In this document: piece after piece, positions 8,368-17,504 of the stretch
Layout: every line of letters begins with the position of its first letter
How positions within the stretch are numbered: the first letter of the stretch is position 1
Origin: Streptosporangiaceae bacterium NEAU-GS5
GTDB taxonomy: Bacteria; Actinomycetota; Actinomycetes; Streptosporangiales; Streptosporangiaceae
Length of the DNA: 64,000 bases
Direction of reading: 5' to 3'
Assembly (NCBI GenBank): GCA_017592665.1
Contig: JAGFNW010000018.1
Coordinates: 22,016 to 86,015 of the forward strand
Notes under the pieces: generated by a model
The model's database searches: none
What the model was told of the DNA's origin: nothing
The model's input: the letters and a program-made list of their open reading frames with translations, nothing else
Position numbers and translations under genes: made by a program

Positions 8368-8960
8368 CCGGCGGCCAGCCCTTCCACGACCTGGTCGACT
8401 GTCTGGATCGTGGCGAACCGACCGGCCAGCGCGTACTCGGTCCGGCGGAGAATCTCCTCGCTGCTGAGCGTCCGCGGGTCGGCGACGATCTCCGCGAGGC
8501 CGCGGCCGGGCGGGGCGTCCCAATGTTCGATCGGGTTGGTGGCGGTCGCGTCCGTCACGAACGTCACCTCGAATCCGAGGTCGGAGGCGACCCGGGCGGT
8601 CGTCTCGACGCACTGCTCGGTGCGGATGCCGCACACGGCGACCGCGCCGATCTGCTGCGAGGTGAGCAGCTGGTGCAGGTTGGTGGTGGTGAAGGCGTTG
8701 TGCGAGGTCTTGGTGATCGTCGGCTCGCCGTCGGCCGGGTCGAGCCCGTCCATGAGGCGTACGAACCCTGAGGCCGGGTCGAAGACCCCGCCGGTGCCAG
8801 GCTCGCTGTGCAGCACCCACACGACCAGCTTACCTTGAGACCGGAACGCTTCGGTCAGTTGGGTGACCTTCTTGACGATCTCCGGATTGGAGCTCAGGGC
8901 CCAGATGGGCCGCTGCCGGAACGACTCCTGAACATCGATGACGATGAGCGCACGCTTCAT
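8364..8960 (-). CDS. isochorismatase-like cysteine hydrolase
   Basis: The ATG gives MKRALIVIDVQESF, with the catalytic Asp in VIDVQ at the expected place. A TTG two codons upstream is possible. The 198-residue product also has TKTSHNAF (catalytic Lys) and GIRTEQCVETTAR (nucleophilic Cys), completing the Asp-Lys-Cys triad of this family. Relatives hydrolyse nicotinamide, N-carbamoyl compounds or isochorismate; the substrate is not evident. It is translationally coupled to the GlxA-type regulator that follows, a common regulator-enzyme pairing. Confidence 0.85.
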   Translation of the reverse strand: MKRALIVIDVQESFRQRPIWALSSNPEIVKKVTQLTEAFRSQGKLVVWVLHSEPGTGGVFDPASGFVRLMDGLDPADGEPTITKTSHNAFTTTNLHQLLTSQQIGAVAVCGIRTEQCVETTARVASDLGFEVTFVTDATATNPIEHWDAPPGRGLAEIVADPRTLSSEEILRRTEYALAGRFATIQTVDQVVEGLAAG

Positions 8961-9149
8961 GAACAATGATCCTGCCTGATTCGCCCGTCATTTCGTCAGT
9001 CACCATCATGCCCTCATCCGGACCGATCCGGTCATCCGCCTCAGCCGAGTGTGTCGGCACCTCGCGCCGCCGGACGGCGGTCGGGGCTGCTGTCTCAGGG
9101 GCGGCTTATTCGATTGCTGGTCGAGATGGGCGCGGTTAGGGTCGCGGCC

Positions 9150-9893
9150 ATGTCTTCACCGCCTGCTCCCGGCACCGGCTCGCTGCTCGACTTCAATTCC
9201 CCACTCTCGGCCGAGCGTGCGCACCGGCTGGTGACGCAGATGGCTGCTCGCGAGCCCGTCACGGTGATCGACCTCGGTTGTGGCTGGGGTGAGCTGCTCC
9301 TGCGTCTGCTGGTGGCGCTGCCTGGCGCAAAGGGAGTCGGGATCGAACAGCATGCTGCCGATGTGAGCCGGGCTAGGGCCAACGCCGAAGCGCGGGGACT
9401 GGAAGAGCGGGTCACATTCGTCGAGGGTTCGGCGCGTGAATATGCCGGCGGGGCCGACTTGGTGCTGAATATAGGCGCCTACCAGGCGTACGGGACCATG
9501 GTCGAGGCTCTGGCCGCGCTGAGAGAGCTGGTCAACCCGGGTGGGCGGCTGCTGTTCGCGGCCGAGTTCTGGGAGGAGCGGCCCAGTCAGGAGCGCCTGG
9601 CTCACATGTGGCCCGGCATGACTGTGGATGACTGCGTCGAGCTGCCGGAGCTGGTGGAGCTGACGGTCGCCGCCGGGTTTCGCCCGCTCAGGATCGAGCG
9701 CGCGACCCGGGGCGAGTGGGAGGAGTTCGAGTCCGGGATCGTCGCCGAGTTGGAGGAGTGGGCGCTGGCTCATCCGGGGACCCCCGAGGCCGACGAATTG
9801 CAGGCTAAGTCGGATGAATTGCGTTCGCTGTGGTTGCGCGGACATCGGGACCTGATGGGGTTCGCCTATCTCACCCTGGGCGTGCCCGTCTAG
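9150..9893 (+). CDS. class I SAM-dependent methyltransferase
   Basis: I choose the ATG giving MSSPPAPGTGSLLDFNSPLS (247 residues); an ATG at 9126 would add 8 residues. The Rossmann fold is clear: motif I VIDLGCGWGELLLRLL, motif II GVGIEQHAADVSRARA, motif III VTFVEGSAREY and the post-motif LRELVNPGGRLLFAAEF. The C-terminal third is acidic and helical. The family transfers a methyl group from S-adenosylmethionine to a small molecule. No substrate clue is given by the neighbours, which are unrelated genes on the opposite strand. Confidence 0.8.
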   Translation: MSSPPAPGTGSLLDFNSPLSAERAHRLVTQMAAREPVTVIDLGCGWGELLLRLLVALPGAKGVGIEQHAADVSRARANAEARGLEERVTFVEGSAREYAGGADLVLNIGAYQAYGTMVEALAALRELVNPGGRLLFAAEFWEERPSQERLAHMWPGMTVDDCVELPELVELTVAAGFRPLRIERATRGEWEEFESGIVAELEEWALAHPGTPEADELQAKSDELRSLWLRGHRDLMGFAYLTLGVPV

Positions 9894-10129
9894 GCCGTCG
9901 TTCGAAGGGTCGTGACGGCCCGGGGCGTTTGAGCTGATTGCTGCCGCGTGGGCGGACTCTCGAAGCGGTGCCTCGACTCGTGCTTGTGCAGGGCATTGAC
10001 GGTGTCGGCACGCGTGCCGTCGCGTGTGTGCGGGGCCTCGGGTAGCGCGCGGGGTTGGTCTGGTCTGGCCGGAGCGGCGCGGGGAGGGGTCCGCGCCGGG
10101 GGACGTGGTCTTCTAGGACAGGTGCCGGT

Positions 10130-11884
10130 CTAGGTCGGCACTCGGTAGCGGGCGCTGGTGGCGTGCCATTCGCGGCTGCCGCCGAGCCAATTCCAGACGC
10201 CGTGGAGGAAGCGGCGAAGGGTGGGCGAGCCGGTCAGAGCGAGGGCCGTGGCCTCCGCTTCGACCGTGTGCATCAACTCGTCATGGATCTGGACCGTACG
10301 TTCGACGGCCTCGCGCAGTGAGCAGCCTTCCTCGGCGGCGATGACCCGGGGGACGCTGAAGTCTGTCTCATCCTCCTTCGCCATCGAGTAGAGGTCGTTG
10401 ACGATGACGGTGGCCGAGCCGGCCATGGTGAAGACGCGGCGTACCCGAGGATCGGCGAACTCGGCCTGCGAGAGCTCGTAGCCGCCGACCACGTCGGTCA
10501 GCACCATGCATGGGACGAAGCTGTTCTCGTGCCGGTGCATGAGGAACTCCCACACCGGCGGCGTCTGCCCGGTCGTATGCCAGACGGCCTCCTGGTTGTA
10601 GGCGACGAACATGATGGCCAGCTCATGCCGGAGTCGGCGCACCTGAGTCGTCGTCGCGTACGCCCCGAGGTAGGCCAGACTGGATCGCAGGGCCACCATG
10701 ACGGGATCCGAGGTCACCACACGCTCCAACTGCGGGGCGTAGCGGTGGGGGAGATGAGCCTGGTCGATGACCGAGTGGGCGATCGCCAGACGCTGGCCGA
10801 GCAACTCGGGATGAGCCGCCTCTGCCTCACCGTCGAGGTAGTGGTCGTCGACCGACCACTCGGCCAGCGCGCATCTGGCGGCCCCCAGCAGCCGCTCGGG
10901 ATCGTCGGTGTCTGGGTGGGCCAGCATGATGAGCCGGCCGAATCCGGCTGATCGGACTCGATCGAGCTGCCCTGGATAGATCCCGACCTCTGCCGCCCAC
11001 GCCACCAGCCGGTCGTCGACTTCATCTCCGAGCGCCGGATCGTCGCGCACCGCCGGCGGGCAATACAGCTCGGGGATGGCTACGTCTCCCGCCCTCCCGG
11101 CAGCTCCCTCTCCTGGCCGCCCCGGTGCTCCTGTTCCTGGCCCCGGTGCCCCCGTTCCTGCGCTCGGCGCCCGCGTTCCTGGCCCGGATGCCCCGGTCTC
11201 TGGGCTCGGTGCCCGCGTTCCTGGCTCCGGCGCCCCTGCTCCTGGGCTTGGGTCGGGTCGTCTCAGCTCCCGCGTCCTGAGGGTGGGGGTCCTGATCAGT
11301 GCTCCCAGGTCCAGGGCCGGGCTCGCTAGCGCCATCGGTCGCAGCCTGGGAATCGCCGGTGCCAGCGCCGGCGGTCCTGGTATCCCGGCGGCCGCCGCTG
11401 GCACATCCGCTGCTGGCACATCCGTCGGTGTCGCATCTGCCGATGTGGCGACTGCTGGTGTCGCATCCGCTGGTGTGGGGGCTGCCGGTGGGGCGGCTGC
11501 GGGTGTGGGGACTGCGGGTGCGGTGACTGCTGGCGGGGGGGCTGCGGCGGCGGGGCTTGGAGGGGCCGGCGTGCCGATGCGGGCCGCGGAGGTGCCGAGA
11601 CCGGTGGGTCCGCTCGGCCGCCACGGCGCACGTTGGGGTGGCGCGGATGGGGACGACGCGGATGGGGATGGCGGCGGCGATGCTCCTGGGGCGGAGATGG
11701 ACGTGGGGGTGGCTCCGCACGCTGGCGGAGCGGGAGGCAATGGGGAGGGAGGGGCGGCCGATGGGAAAGAGGGGTGGGGGGTGAGGGTGGATGGGGCGGT
11801 GGGGAGGGTGGTGAGGAGTTGGATGACGAGGTCGGCCAGGTCGTGGTCGGCGGGGGGCGCGGATAGGCGCGACAGGATGGACAC
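10130..11884 (-). CDS. 2-methylisoborneol synthase with extended low-complexity N-terminus
   Basis: This class I terpene cyclase converts 2-methylgeranyl diphosphate to the earthy odorant 2-methylisoborneol. The catalytic domain (about residues 265-584) has the Asp-rich DDHYLDGE near residue 343 and the Mg-binding triad NDLYSMAKEDE near residue 493. The C-terminal helices end in FLHGVWNWLGG. The GTG start lies 4 bases after the methyltransferase stop. The product is 584 residues against about 440 for usual MIB synthases. The excess is a Pro/Ala/Gly-rich N-terminal tract with PGTGAP-type repeats. The cyclic-nucleotide-binding gene often found with this pair is not adjacent. Confidence 0.9.
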   Translation of the reverse strand: MSILSRLSAPPADHDLADLVIQLLTTLPTAPSTLTPHPSFPSAAPPSPLPPAPPACGATPTSISAPGASPPPSPSASSPSAPPQRAPWRPSGPTGLGTSAARIGTPAPPSPAAAAPPPAVTAPAVPTPAAAPPAAPTPADATPAVATSADATPTDVPAADVPAAAAGIPGPPALAPAIPRLRPMALASPALDLGALIRTPTLRTRELRRPDPSPGAGAPEPGTRAPSPETGASGPGTRAPSAGTGAPGPGTGAPGRPGEGAAGRAGDVAIPELYCPPAVRDDPALGDEVDDRLVAWAAEVGIYPGQLDRVRSAGFGRLIMLAHPDTDDPERLLGAARCALAEWSVDDHYLDGEAEAAHPELLGQRLAIAHSVIDQAHLPHRYAPQLERVVTSDPVMVALRSSLAYLGAYATTTQVRRLRHELAIMFVAYNQEAVWHTTGQTPPVWEFLMHRHENSFVPCMVLTDVVGGYELSQAEFADPRVRRVFTMAGSATVIVNDLYSMAKEDETDFSVPRVIAAEEGCSLREAVERTVQIHDELMHTVEAEATALALTGSPTLRRFLHGVWNWLGGSREWHATSARYRVPT

Positions 11885-11888
11885 CGGG

Positions 11889-12746
11889 TCACACCCGGTC
11901 GGCCGCGATGAGGAGGTAGTGGAAGCTTCCGTCGCCGTAGGCGGACAGGAAGGCCTCTTCGATGCCGGTGGCCACGGAGGACTGGGCGCGGAGCTGCCAG
12001 TAGGGGATCGTGGCCTCGGTGAGGTCGACCACGTTGATGGGGATGAAGCCGTTGGCGGCCATCGCCTTGAAGTAGGCGCTGCGCGGGTGGATGTTGCAGA
12101 TGTAGTGCGTGTTGATCTTGCTGACGGCCTTGGACGGCATGCCGTAGACGTCGTTGTAGCAGCCGGTCACGCACACATAGCGGCCGCCGGGTTTGATCAG
12201 CCGCGAATATTCGGCGAAGAGCTGATGCAGATCCACATACATCGTGCTCTCGTTGTTCCAGATGGCGTCGATGCTGCTGGAGGGGAAACCGGTGTCGAGC
12301 ATGTTGCGGAAGTGGAACCGCACCTTGTCGGCGACACCCCGCTCCTGGGCCTGCTGGTTGGCGAAGTCGACCTGGCTCTGCGAGATGGAGACGCCGTCGA
12401 CCTGGCAGCCGAAGCGCAGATTGGCCATGAAGCTGGTGCCGCCGCGGCCCGAGCCCGAGTCGATGAGCCGGCTCGTCGGCTCGAGGGGGCCGAGGTGGTC
12501 GAGCAGGAACGAGGCCTGCGCCGACTCCAGCCGATGCAGCTCCTTGATGACGTCGTCGTCGCTGCCATCGAGAGCCGACCAGTCGGCCGCGCCGATTCCG
12601 TAGTGGTGGTGGTAGGTGCCGTCGACGTCGCCCAGCCGGATGTTGACCGGGTCGCGTTCCTTGTCCCAATAGTCGGCGATCGAGCGCTGGTAGGCGGTGC
12701 TCAGAACAGAGTTGCTCAGAACAGTGGCTGCCGGCTGCGTCGACAC
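11889..12746 (-). CDS. geranyl diphosphate 2-C-methyltransferase
   Basis: This enzyme methylates C2 of geranyl diphosphate using SAM, giving the substrate of the downstream cyclase. The GTG start (product MSTQPAATVLSNSV, 285 residues) sits behind GAAAGGGG; a longer in-frame upstream extension is unlikely. The SAM motif LIDSGSGRGGTSFMANL and YWDKERDPVNIRLG, HHHYGIG and WNNESTMYVDLH are characteristic of GPP methyltransferases in the 2-methylisoborneol pathway. The two genes form a two-gene operon on the minus strand. Confidence 0.92.
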   Translation of the reverse strand: MSTQPAATVLSNSVLSTAYQRSIADYWDKERDPVNIRLGDVDGTYHHHYGIGAADWSALDGSDDDVIKELHRLESAQASFLLDHLGPLEPTSRLIDSGSGRGGTSFMANLRFGCQVDGVSISQSQVDFANQQAQERGVADKVRFHFRNMLDTGFPSSSIDAIWNNESTMYVDLHQLFAEYSRLIKPGGRYVCVTGCYNDVYGMPSKAVSKINTHYICNIHPRSAYFKAMAANGFIPINVVDLTEATIPYWQLRAQSSVATGIEEAFLSAYGDGSFHYLLIAADRV

Positions 12747-12864
12747 ATGGCCCCTTTCTTGGCTACATCGAGTAGTCGTTCGCGTACGCAATGCTCTCAC
12801 ATCCCAAGCCTCGACCGAGATCCAGTAAGCAACTGGTAACGCCCCAGCCACCTATGATCGGCTC

Positions 12865-13260
12865 ATGACAGTTCGTGAGCTGCGTTTGGTAGTGACGGCC
12901 GAGGACTACGACGAGGCCCTGCGCTTCTACCGCGACGTGCTCGGCCTCCCCGAGCTTGCCGACTTCTCATCGCCCGACGGGCGGGTGCGGCTGCTCGACG
13001 CCGGACGGGCCACGCTGGAGATCGTGGACTCCCGCCAGGCGGACTTCATCGACCGGGTCGAGGTGGGCCGCCGCGTGGCCGGCCACATCAGGGTGGCCCT
13101 CCAGGTGGACGACTCCGCCGAGGTCACCGCTAGGCTCGCGGACGCGGGGGCCGCGGTTCTTGCGCCGCCCACCCGCACCCCATGGAACTCCCTGAACGCT
13201 CGCCTCGAGGGTGCGGCCGGGCTTCAGCTGACCCTTTTCGAGGAACCGAGCAATGACTGA
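12865..13260 (+). CDS. VOC/glyoxalase-fold protein
   Basis: The product has 131 residues. Paired beta-alpha-beta-beta-beta repeats are visible: MTVRELRLVVTAEDYDEALR at the start and HIRVALQVDDSAEVTARL in the second half. The ending (NARLEGAAGLQLTLFE) is typical of bleomycin-resistance/glyoxalase-type members of the vicinal oxygen chelate superfamily. These act as metal-dependent dioxygenases, isomerases or binding proteins. The stop overlaps the start of the following DinB-like gene by 8 bases, so the two are co-expressed. Confidence 0.8.
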   Translation: MTVRELRLVVTAEDYDEALRFYRDVLGLPELADFSSPDGRVRLLDAGRATLEIVDSRQADFIDRVEVGRRVAGHIRVALQVDDSAEVTARLADAGAAVLAPPTRTPWNSLNARLEGAAGLQLTLFEEPSND

Positions 13261-13759
13261 CAACCGTGTCTCGCCGCCGTTCATCGCCGACGAGAAGGAG
13301 ATGCTGGACGCCTGGCTCGACTTCCACCGCGGCACGCTCGCGCTCAAGTGCGAGGGCTTGACCGTGGAGCAGTTGCGTGTCCACTCCGCCTCGCCGTCGT
13401 CGCTCTCGTTGCTCGGTCTGCTGCGGCACATGGCGCACGTCGAGCGCGTCTGGTTCCGTCAGATTCTCGCCGGCGAGGACATTCCCCGCCTGTACGACAA
13501 GGATCTGCGTCCCGAGGCCGACTTCGACGAGATCGACACGGCGTCCGCCGAGGAGGCGTACGCGATCTGGGAGGCCGAGATCGAGATCGCCCGCAAGATC
13601 TCGGCCGGGGCGCCGCTGGACGCGGTCGGCAGGCGGCAGCGCCACGGCCAGGACGTCTCGCACCGGTGGATCATGGTTCACATGATCGAGGAGTACGCCC
13701 GGCACAACGGCCACGCCGATCTGCTGCGTGAGCGCATCGACGGGGCCGTCGGCGAGTAG
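13253..13759 (+). CDS. DinB-family (DUF664) protein
   Basis: The product has 168 residues of four-helix-bundle type. Three spaced histidines suit a metal site: LLGLLRHMAHVERVW, QDVSHRWIMVHMIEEY and YARHNGHADLLRE. This H-x(n)-H-x-x-x-H layout is that of DinB/DUF664 proteins, whose members are thiol-dependent transferases or unknown metalloproteins. Overlap with the VOC gene suggests joint action, perhaps in detoxification. That is inference from arrangement only. Confidence 0.85.
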   Translation: MTDNRVSPPFIADEKEMLDAWLDFHRGTLALKCEGLTVEQLRVHSASPSSLSLLGLLRHMAHVERVWFRQILAGEDIPRLYDKDLRPEADFDEIDTASAEEAYAIWEAEIEIARKISAGAPLDAVGRRQRHGQDVSHRWIMVHMIEEYARHNGHADLLRERIDGAVGE

Positions 13760-13768
13760 CACCCCCGC

Positions 13769-14608
13769 TCATTCGGTGTCCTCTCGGTCGAGAAAGCTCG
13801 TCACCAGGGCGGCGATCTCGGCCGGGTGTTCCAAGAGGAACAGGTGTCCGCCGCCCCGGACGACGTGGAGGCGGGCGTCGGGGAGGAGCCGGGCCAGGAT
13901 GCGGCCGTTGATCGGGGGGACGATGGGGTCGTCGTCGCCGGAGATGACCAGGGTCGGCATGCGGACACGGCCGAGCCAGGGCAGGCTGGTCCAGCCGGTG
14001 ATCGCGTACAGCTGGGCCAGGTAGCCGCCCATCGACGGCGGCCGGGTGAACCGGGCTATCGAGCCGTGCAGCGTCGCGTCGGGGTCGTGCCGGGCGGCGC
14101 CGCCGTAGATCGTGCCGGCCACACGCCGGAAGTAGTCCGGCTGCGCGTACCGCCGCGGCGTGGCGAGCTTCCACAGCACGCGCGGCGATCCGGGCACGCC
14201 GCCGAGGCCGATCCCGGTGGCGGCGAGGACCAGCCGGCGCACCCGGCTCGGCGCCTGGTGGGCCAGTTGCTGGGCGAGCACCCCGCCGAATGACACGCCG
14301 AGCACGTCGACCTGGTCGTGGCCGAGCGCGTCGAGCATGCGCTCCATCGTGCGGGCCAGCCCGCCCATCCGCCTGGCAGGCCTCGGGAACCTGTACGCGC
14401 TGGACCCTCCGGTGCCCGGGGCGTCCACCGTGATGGTCTGGACGACGGCCGGATCGAGCGCGTCCTCGAAGGGCGCCCACATCTCCAGGTGCCCGCCGAT
14501 GCCCATGAGCAGGAGCAACGGCCTGCCCGTCCCGCGCACGGACACCCGCAGCCGGACGCCGTCGGCCTCGACGTGCCGCACGGCCCGCTTAGGCGAACGC
14601 GCTTTCAC
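13769..14608 (-). CDS. alpha/beta hydrolase, PHA depolymerase-like
   Basis: A GTG start overlaps the upstream dehydrogenase by 20 bases; the product has 279 residues. The alpha/beta-hydrolase core shows the oxyanion strand LLLMGIGGH, the nucleophile elbow DVLGVSFGGVLAQ (Ser), the acid in LVISGDDDPIVPP (Asp) and the His in VVRGGGHLFLLEHP. The overall pattern matches intracellular medium-chain polyhydroxyalkanoate depolymerases of the PhaZ type. Its place at the end of an operon with PhaC supports that. A general esterase remains possible. Confidence 0.75.
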   Translation of the reverse strand: MKARSPKRAVRHVEADGVRLRVSVRGTGRPLLLLMGIGGHLEMWAPFEDALDPAVVQTITVDAPGTGGSSAYRFPRPARRMGGLARTMERMLDALGHDQVDVLGVSFGGVLAQQLAHQAPSRVRRLVLAATGIGLGGVPGSPRVLWKLATPRRYAQPDYFRRVAGTIYGGAARHDPDATLHGSIARFTRPPSMGGYLAQLYAITGWTSLPWLGRVRMPTLVISGDDDPIVPPINGRILARLLPDARLHVVRGGGHLFLLEHPAEIAALVTSFLDREDTE

Positions 14609-15773
14609 CGGTGATGTCCCGTCCGACGATGAGGGTCTGGATGGTCTGCGTGCCTTCGTAGGTGTGGATGGCCTCCATGTCGGCCATGTGCCGCATCACG
14701 TGGAAGTCGAGCAGGATGCCGTTGCCCCCGAGCAGGTCGCGGGCCTCGGCGATGATCTGGCGGGCCTTGCGCGTGTTGTGCATCTTGGCCAGCGCCGCGA
14801 TCGTGTCGCTCAGCCGGCCCTCCTCGATCAGCCGTCCGAGGCGCAGGCAGTACAGCTGCATGCCGCACAGTTCGGCCAGCATCGTGACGAGCCTTTCCTG
14901 CACGATCTGGAAGCCGGTCAGCCGCTTTCCGAACTGGACCCGCTGCCCGCAGTAGTCCATGGCCGCCTCGTACGCCGCGGTGGCATGCCCGAGCGCCGCC
15001 CAGGCGACGGTGTTCCTGGTCCCGGCCAGTACGGCCGAGGCGTCCTTGAACGACCTGGCCCCGGGAAGCCGGCTGGATTCGGGCACCCGCACGTCGGTCA
15101 GTTCGATCTCGGCCTGCCACATGGCGCGCAGCGACGCCTTGCCGTCGATCCGCCTGGCCGCGAAGCCGAGGCTGCCGGGTTCGACGAGGAACGCCTTCAC
15201 CTGCTGGTCGGCCGTGCCGCGGGCCCACACGACGATCACGTCGGCGATGGTGCCGTTGCCGATCCACCGCTTCTTCCCGTTCAGGATCCAGGTGTCGCCG
15301 TCCCGGTGCGCCGACGTCTCGAGCGCGACCGCGTCGGATCCGTGCAGCGGCTCGGTGAGCGCGAACGCGCCGATGCCGCGCAGCCGCGCCAGGTCGGGCA
15401 GCCAGCGCTGCCGCTGCGCCTCCGTTCCGAGCATCGCGATGGACCGCATCGCCAATCCGGCCTGTACGCCAAGGAATGTGCCGAGGCTGCCGTCGCCGCG
15501 GTTGAGCTCCATGTGGATCAGGCCGGTCGCGATGGGGCTGAGCGCCGGGCAGCCGTATCCCTCGATGCCGTCGCCGACGATGTCGAGTTTGGCCAGCCGC
15601 TCGATCAGCGGCCAGGGGAATTCGGCGCGCTCCCAGTAGCCGTTGATGACCGGCAGCACCTCCTCGTCGACGAAGTCGCGGGTGCGCCGCCAGACGTCCC
15701 GTTCCCCGGGGGTGAGCTGGTCGGCGATGTGGAAGTAGTCCGTGCCGAGCGATCGGCCGACGTCCTCGTACAT
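14589..15773 (-). CDS. acyl-CoA dehydrogenase, glutaryl-CoA dehydrogenase-like
   Basis: The FAD enzyme has 394 residues. Domains in order: an N-terminal helical domain (residues about 15-130), a beta middle domain with ALTEPLHGSDAVALE and WILNGKKRWIGNGTIADVI, and a C-terminal helical domain with QLYCLRLGRLIEEG. It ends in HTYEGTQTIQTLIVGRDITG, whose Glu is at the catalytic-base position of the glutaryl-CoA dehydrogenase subgroup. It oxidises acyl-CoA thioesters at alpha-beta. In this operon it would feed or drain the acyl-CoA pool around the PHA synthase. The substrate is not determined. Confidence 0.88.
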   Translation of the reverse strand: MYEDVGRSLGTDYFHIADQLTPGERDVWRRTRDFVDEEVLPVINGYWERAEFPWPLIERLAKLDIVGDGIEGYGCPALSPIATGLIHMELNRGDGSLGTFLGVQAGLAMRSIAMLGTEAQRQRWLPDLARLRGIGAFALTEPLHGSDAVALETSAHRDGDTWILNGKKRWIGNGTIADVIVVWARGTADQQVKAFLVEPGSLGFAARRIDGKASLRAMWQAEIELTDVRVPESSRLPGARSFKDASAVLAGTRNTVAWAALGHATAAYEAAMDYCGQRVQFGKRLTGFQIVQERLVTMLAELCGMQLYCLRLGRLIEEGRLSDTIAALAKMHNTRKARQIIAEARDLLGGNGILLDFHVMRHMADMEAIHTYEGTQTIQTLIVGRDITGESAFA

Positions 15774-15782
15774 GACAGGGTC

Positions 15783-17504
15783 CTAACGGTCGAAAACGTA
15801 CGTGCCGGGGGCTTCGATGAGCGGGGCCAGCCCCCGCGCGCCCAGCTTGGCCGGTGCCTTCTTGTCCGCTCCGCCGCGTTTGCCCAGCCAGTCGGCGAAG
15901 TCGGGCCACCAGCTGCCCTGTTCCGTGGTCGCGCCGCGCAGCCATTCCTGCGCGTCTTCGGGATTGGCCGGATTGACCCGGAAGACGCCTTTGCCGTTCG
16001 GTGGATTCACCAGGGCGGCGATGTGCCCGCTGCTGGACAGCACGAAGCGGGTGTCGCCGCCGAGCAGGCCGACCGTGCGGTAGCAGTTCTGCCAGGGCGT
16101 GATGTGGTCGGAGACGCCGGCCACCACGTACGCATCGAGGTCGATCGCGCCGAGATCGACGGGCACGCCGAGCACGCTCGCCCGGCCCGGGCTCACAAGG
16201 CGGTTGTCCAGCGCCAGATCCACGAAGTCGGCGTGGAGGCGGGCCGGCATCCGCGTGGTGTCGGCGTTCCAGAACAGCACGTCGAAGGCGGGCGGCGGCC
16301 TGCCGAGCAGGTAGTTGTTGACCCAGTAGTTCCATACCAGGTCGCCGGGGCGCAGCCAGGCGAACACCTCGGCCAGCACGCGCCCGTCGAGGTAGCCCTG
16401 CCGCCGCGATCGGGCGGTGGCCGCGGCGGCCAGCCGCCGGTCGGCCAGCGCGACCGGCGCACCGGCCTGCCGCTGGTCGAGCAGGGTGACCGCGAGGACC
16501 AGCCCGGCCAGGCGGTCCAGCTCGCCGGTCGCGGCCAGGTAGGCGGCGACGAGGCTCGCGATGATCCCTCCGGCGCACACCCCGGCCAGGACGGCCCGTT
16601 CGGTCCCGCAGATGCGCGCGGCCGCGTCCAGGGCGTCCAGTACGGCTCTCGCGTACACGTCCAGGCCCCATTCGGCGTGCCGGGCGTCTGGGTTGCGCCA
16701 CGACATCACGAACGTCTGCTGCCCGGACTGAACCAGGTGCTCCATCCAGCTGCGCCCGGGCGCGAGGTCGACCGCGTAGAACTTGTTGATCATCGGCGGT
16801 ACGAGCAGCATGGGTGTCTCGCGGACCGTGGGCGTCCGCGGCGCGTACTGGATGAGCTCGAACACGTCCGTGCGCAGCACGACCGCGCCCGGCGTGGCGG
16901 CGACGGTCTCGCCGACCGCGAAGGCCGAGCCGTCGACCATGGCCGGCACCCGCGGGGCTTGGGCCATGTCGTGGATCAGGTTGCGGGCGCCGCGGACGAG
17001 GCTCAGCCCGCCGCTGTCGATGCCCGCCTTGGCCGACGCGGGATTGAGCACCGGGACATTGCTCGGCGCCAGAGCCTGCACCAGGTTCTCGGCAAGAAGT
17101 CGGACCCGCTGGTCATCTCGCCACTCGAGCTCACCGTCCGCGATGAGGTCGGTGACCGTGCGAGAGGCGGCGAGATAGGTCTGCAGGACGCGGCGGAGCA
17201 GCGGATTCTGCGACCATCCAGGATCGGCGAATCGGCGGTCTCCAGGCGCCGGTCCGACGTCGGAGGTCCCGGCGCCGACCCGGCGCAGTTCGGTGGCGAG
17301 CGCGCCCAGCCGTCGGCCGACCGCGCGGGGGCGCCGCGCCAGCCGTCCGGCGAGCCGGGCCGTGGACGAGTCGGGAGCGAACCGCCGCAGCGGGCCGAGC
17401 GCCGCGTCGACCAGCAACGCGTCCAGCGGGACTGCCCAATCCTCGACCCCGTCCTTGGCCCTGTCCTCGGCGAGGTCTTCGAGGTCTTCGGGCTGGCGGC
17501 TCAT
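15783..17504 (-). CDS. phaC: poly(3-hydroxyalkanoate) synthase
   Basis: The start is the ATG in an ATGA overlap with the upstream acyl-CoA ligase; the product (573 residues, starting MSRQPEDLEDL) is of PhaC class I/II length. The lipase-like box is LAGVCAGGIIA, with the nucleophilic Cys near residue 309 replacing Ser as PHA synthases require. Partner residues appear in GVSDHITPW (Asp) and SSGHIAALVNPP (His). PFVMSWRNP-type sequence (FVMSWRNPD) is also diagnostic. It polymerises 3-hydroxyacyl-CoA into storage granules. The operon supplies ligase, dehydrogenase and depolymerase. Confidence 0.9.
   Translation of the reverse strand: MSRQPEDLEDLAEDRAKDGVEDWAVPLDALLVDAALGPLRRFAPDSSTARLAGRLARRPRAVGRRLGALATELRRVGAGTSDVGPAPGDRRFADPGWSQNPLLRRVLQTYLAASRTVTDLIADGELEWRDDQRVRLLAENLVQALAPSNVPVLNPASAKAGIDSGGLSLVRGARNLIHDMAQAPRVPAMVDGSAFAVGETVAATPGAVVLRTDVFELIQYAPRTPTVRETPMLLVPPMINKFYAVDLAPGRSWMEHLVQSGQQTFVMSWRNPDARHAEWGLDVYARAVLDALDAAARICGTERAVLAGVCAGGIIASLVAAYLAATGELDRLAGLVLAVTLLDQRQAGAPVALADRRLAAAATARSRRQGYLDGRVLAEVFAWLRPGDLVWNYWVNNYLLGRPPPAFDVLFWNADTTRMPARLHADFVDLALDNRLVSPGRASVLGVPVDLGAIDLDAYVVAGVSDHITPWQNCYRTVGLLGGDTRFVLSSSGHIAALVNPPNGKGVFRVNPANPEDAQEWLRGATTEQGSWWPDFADWLGKRGGADKKAPAKLGARGLAPLIEAPGTYVFDR

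Noticed and set aside
10130-12746. Plus-strand long frames over the terpene genes
   Set aside because: They mirror the minus-strand codon pattern and encode low-complexity Gly/Ala/Val-rich sequence; typical high-GC shadow frames.
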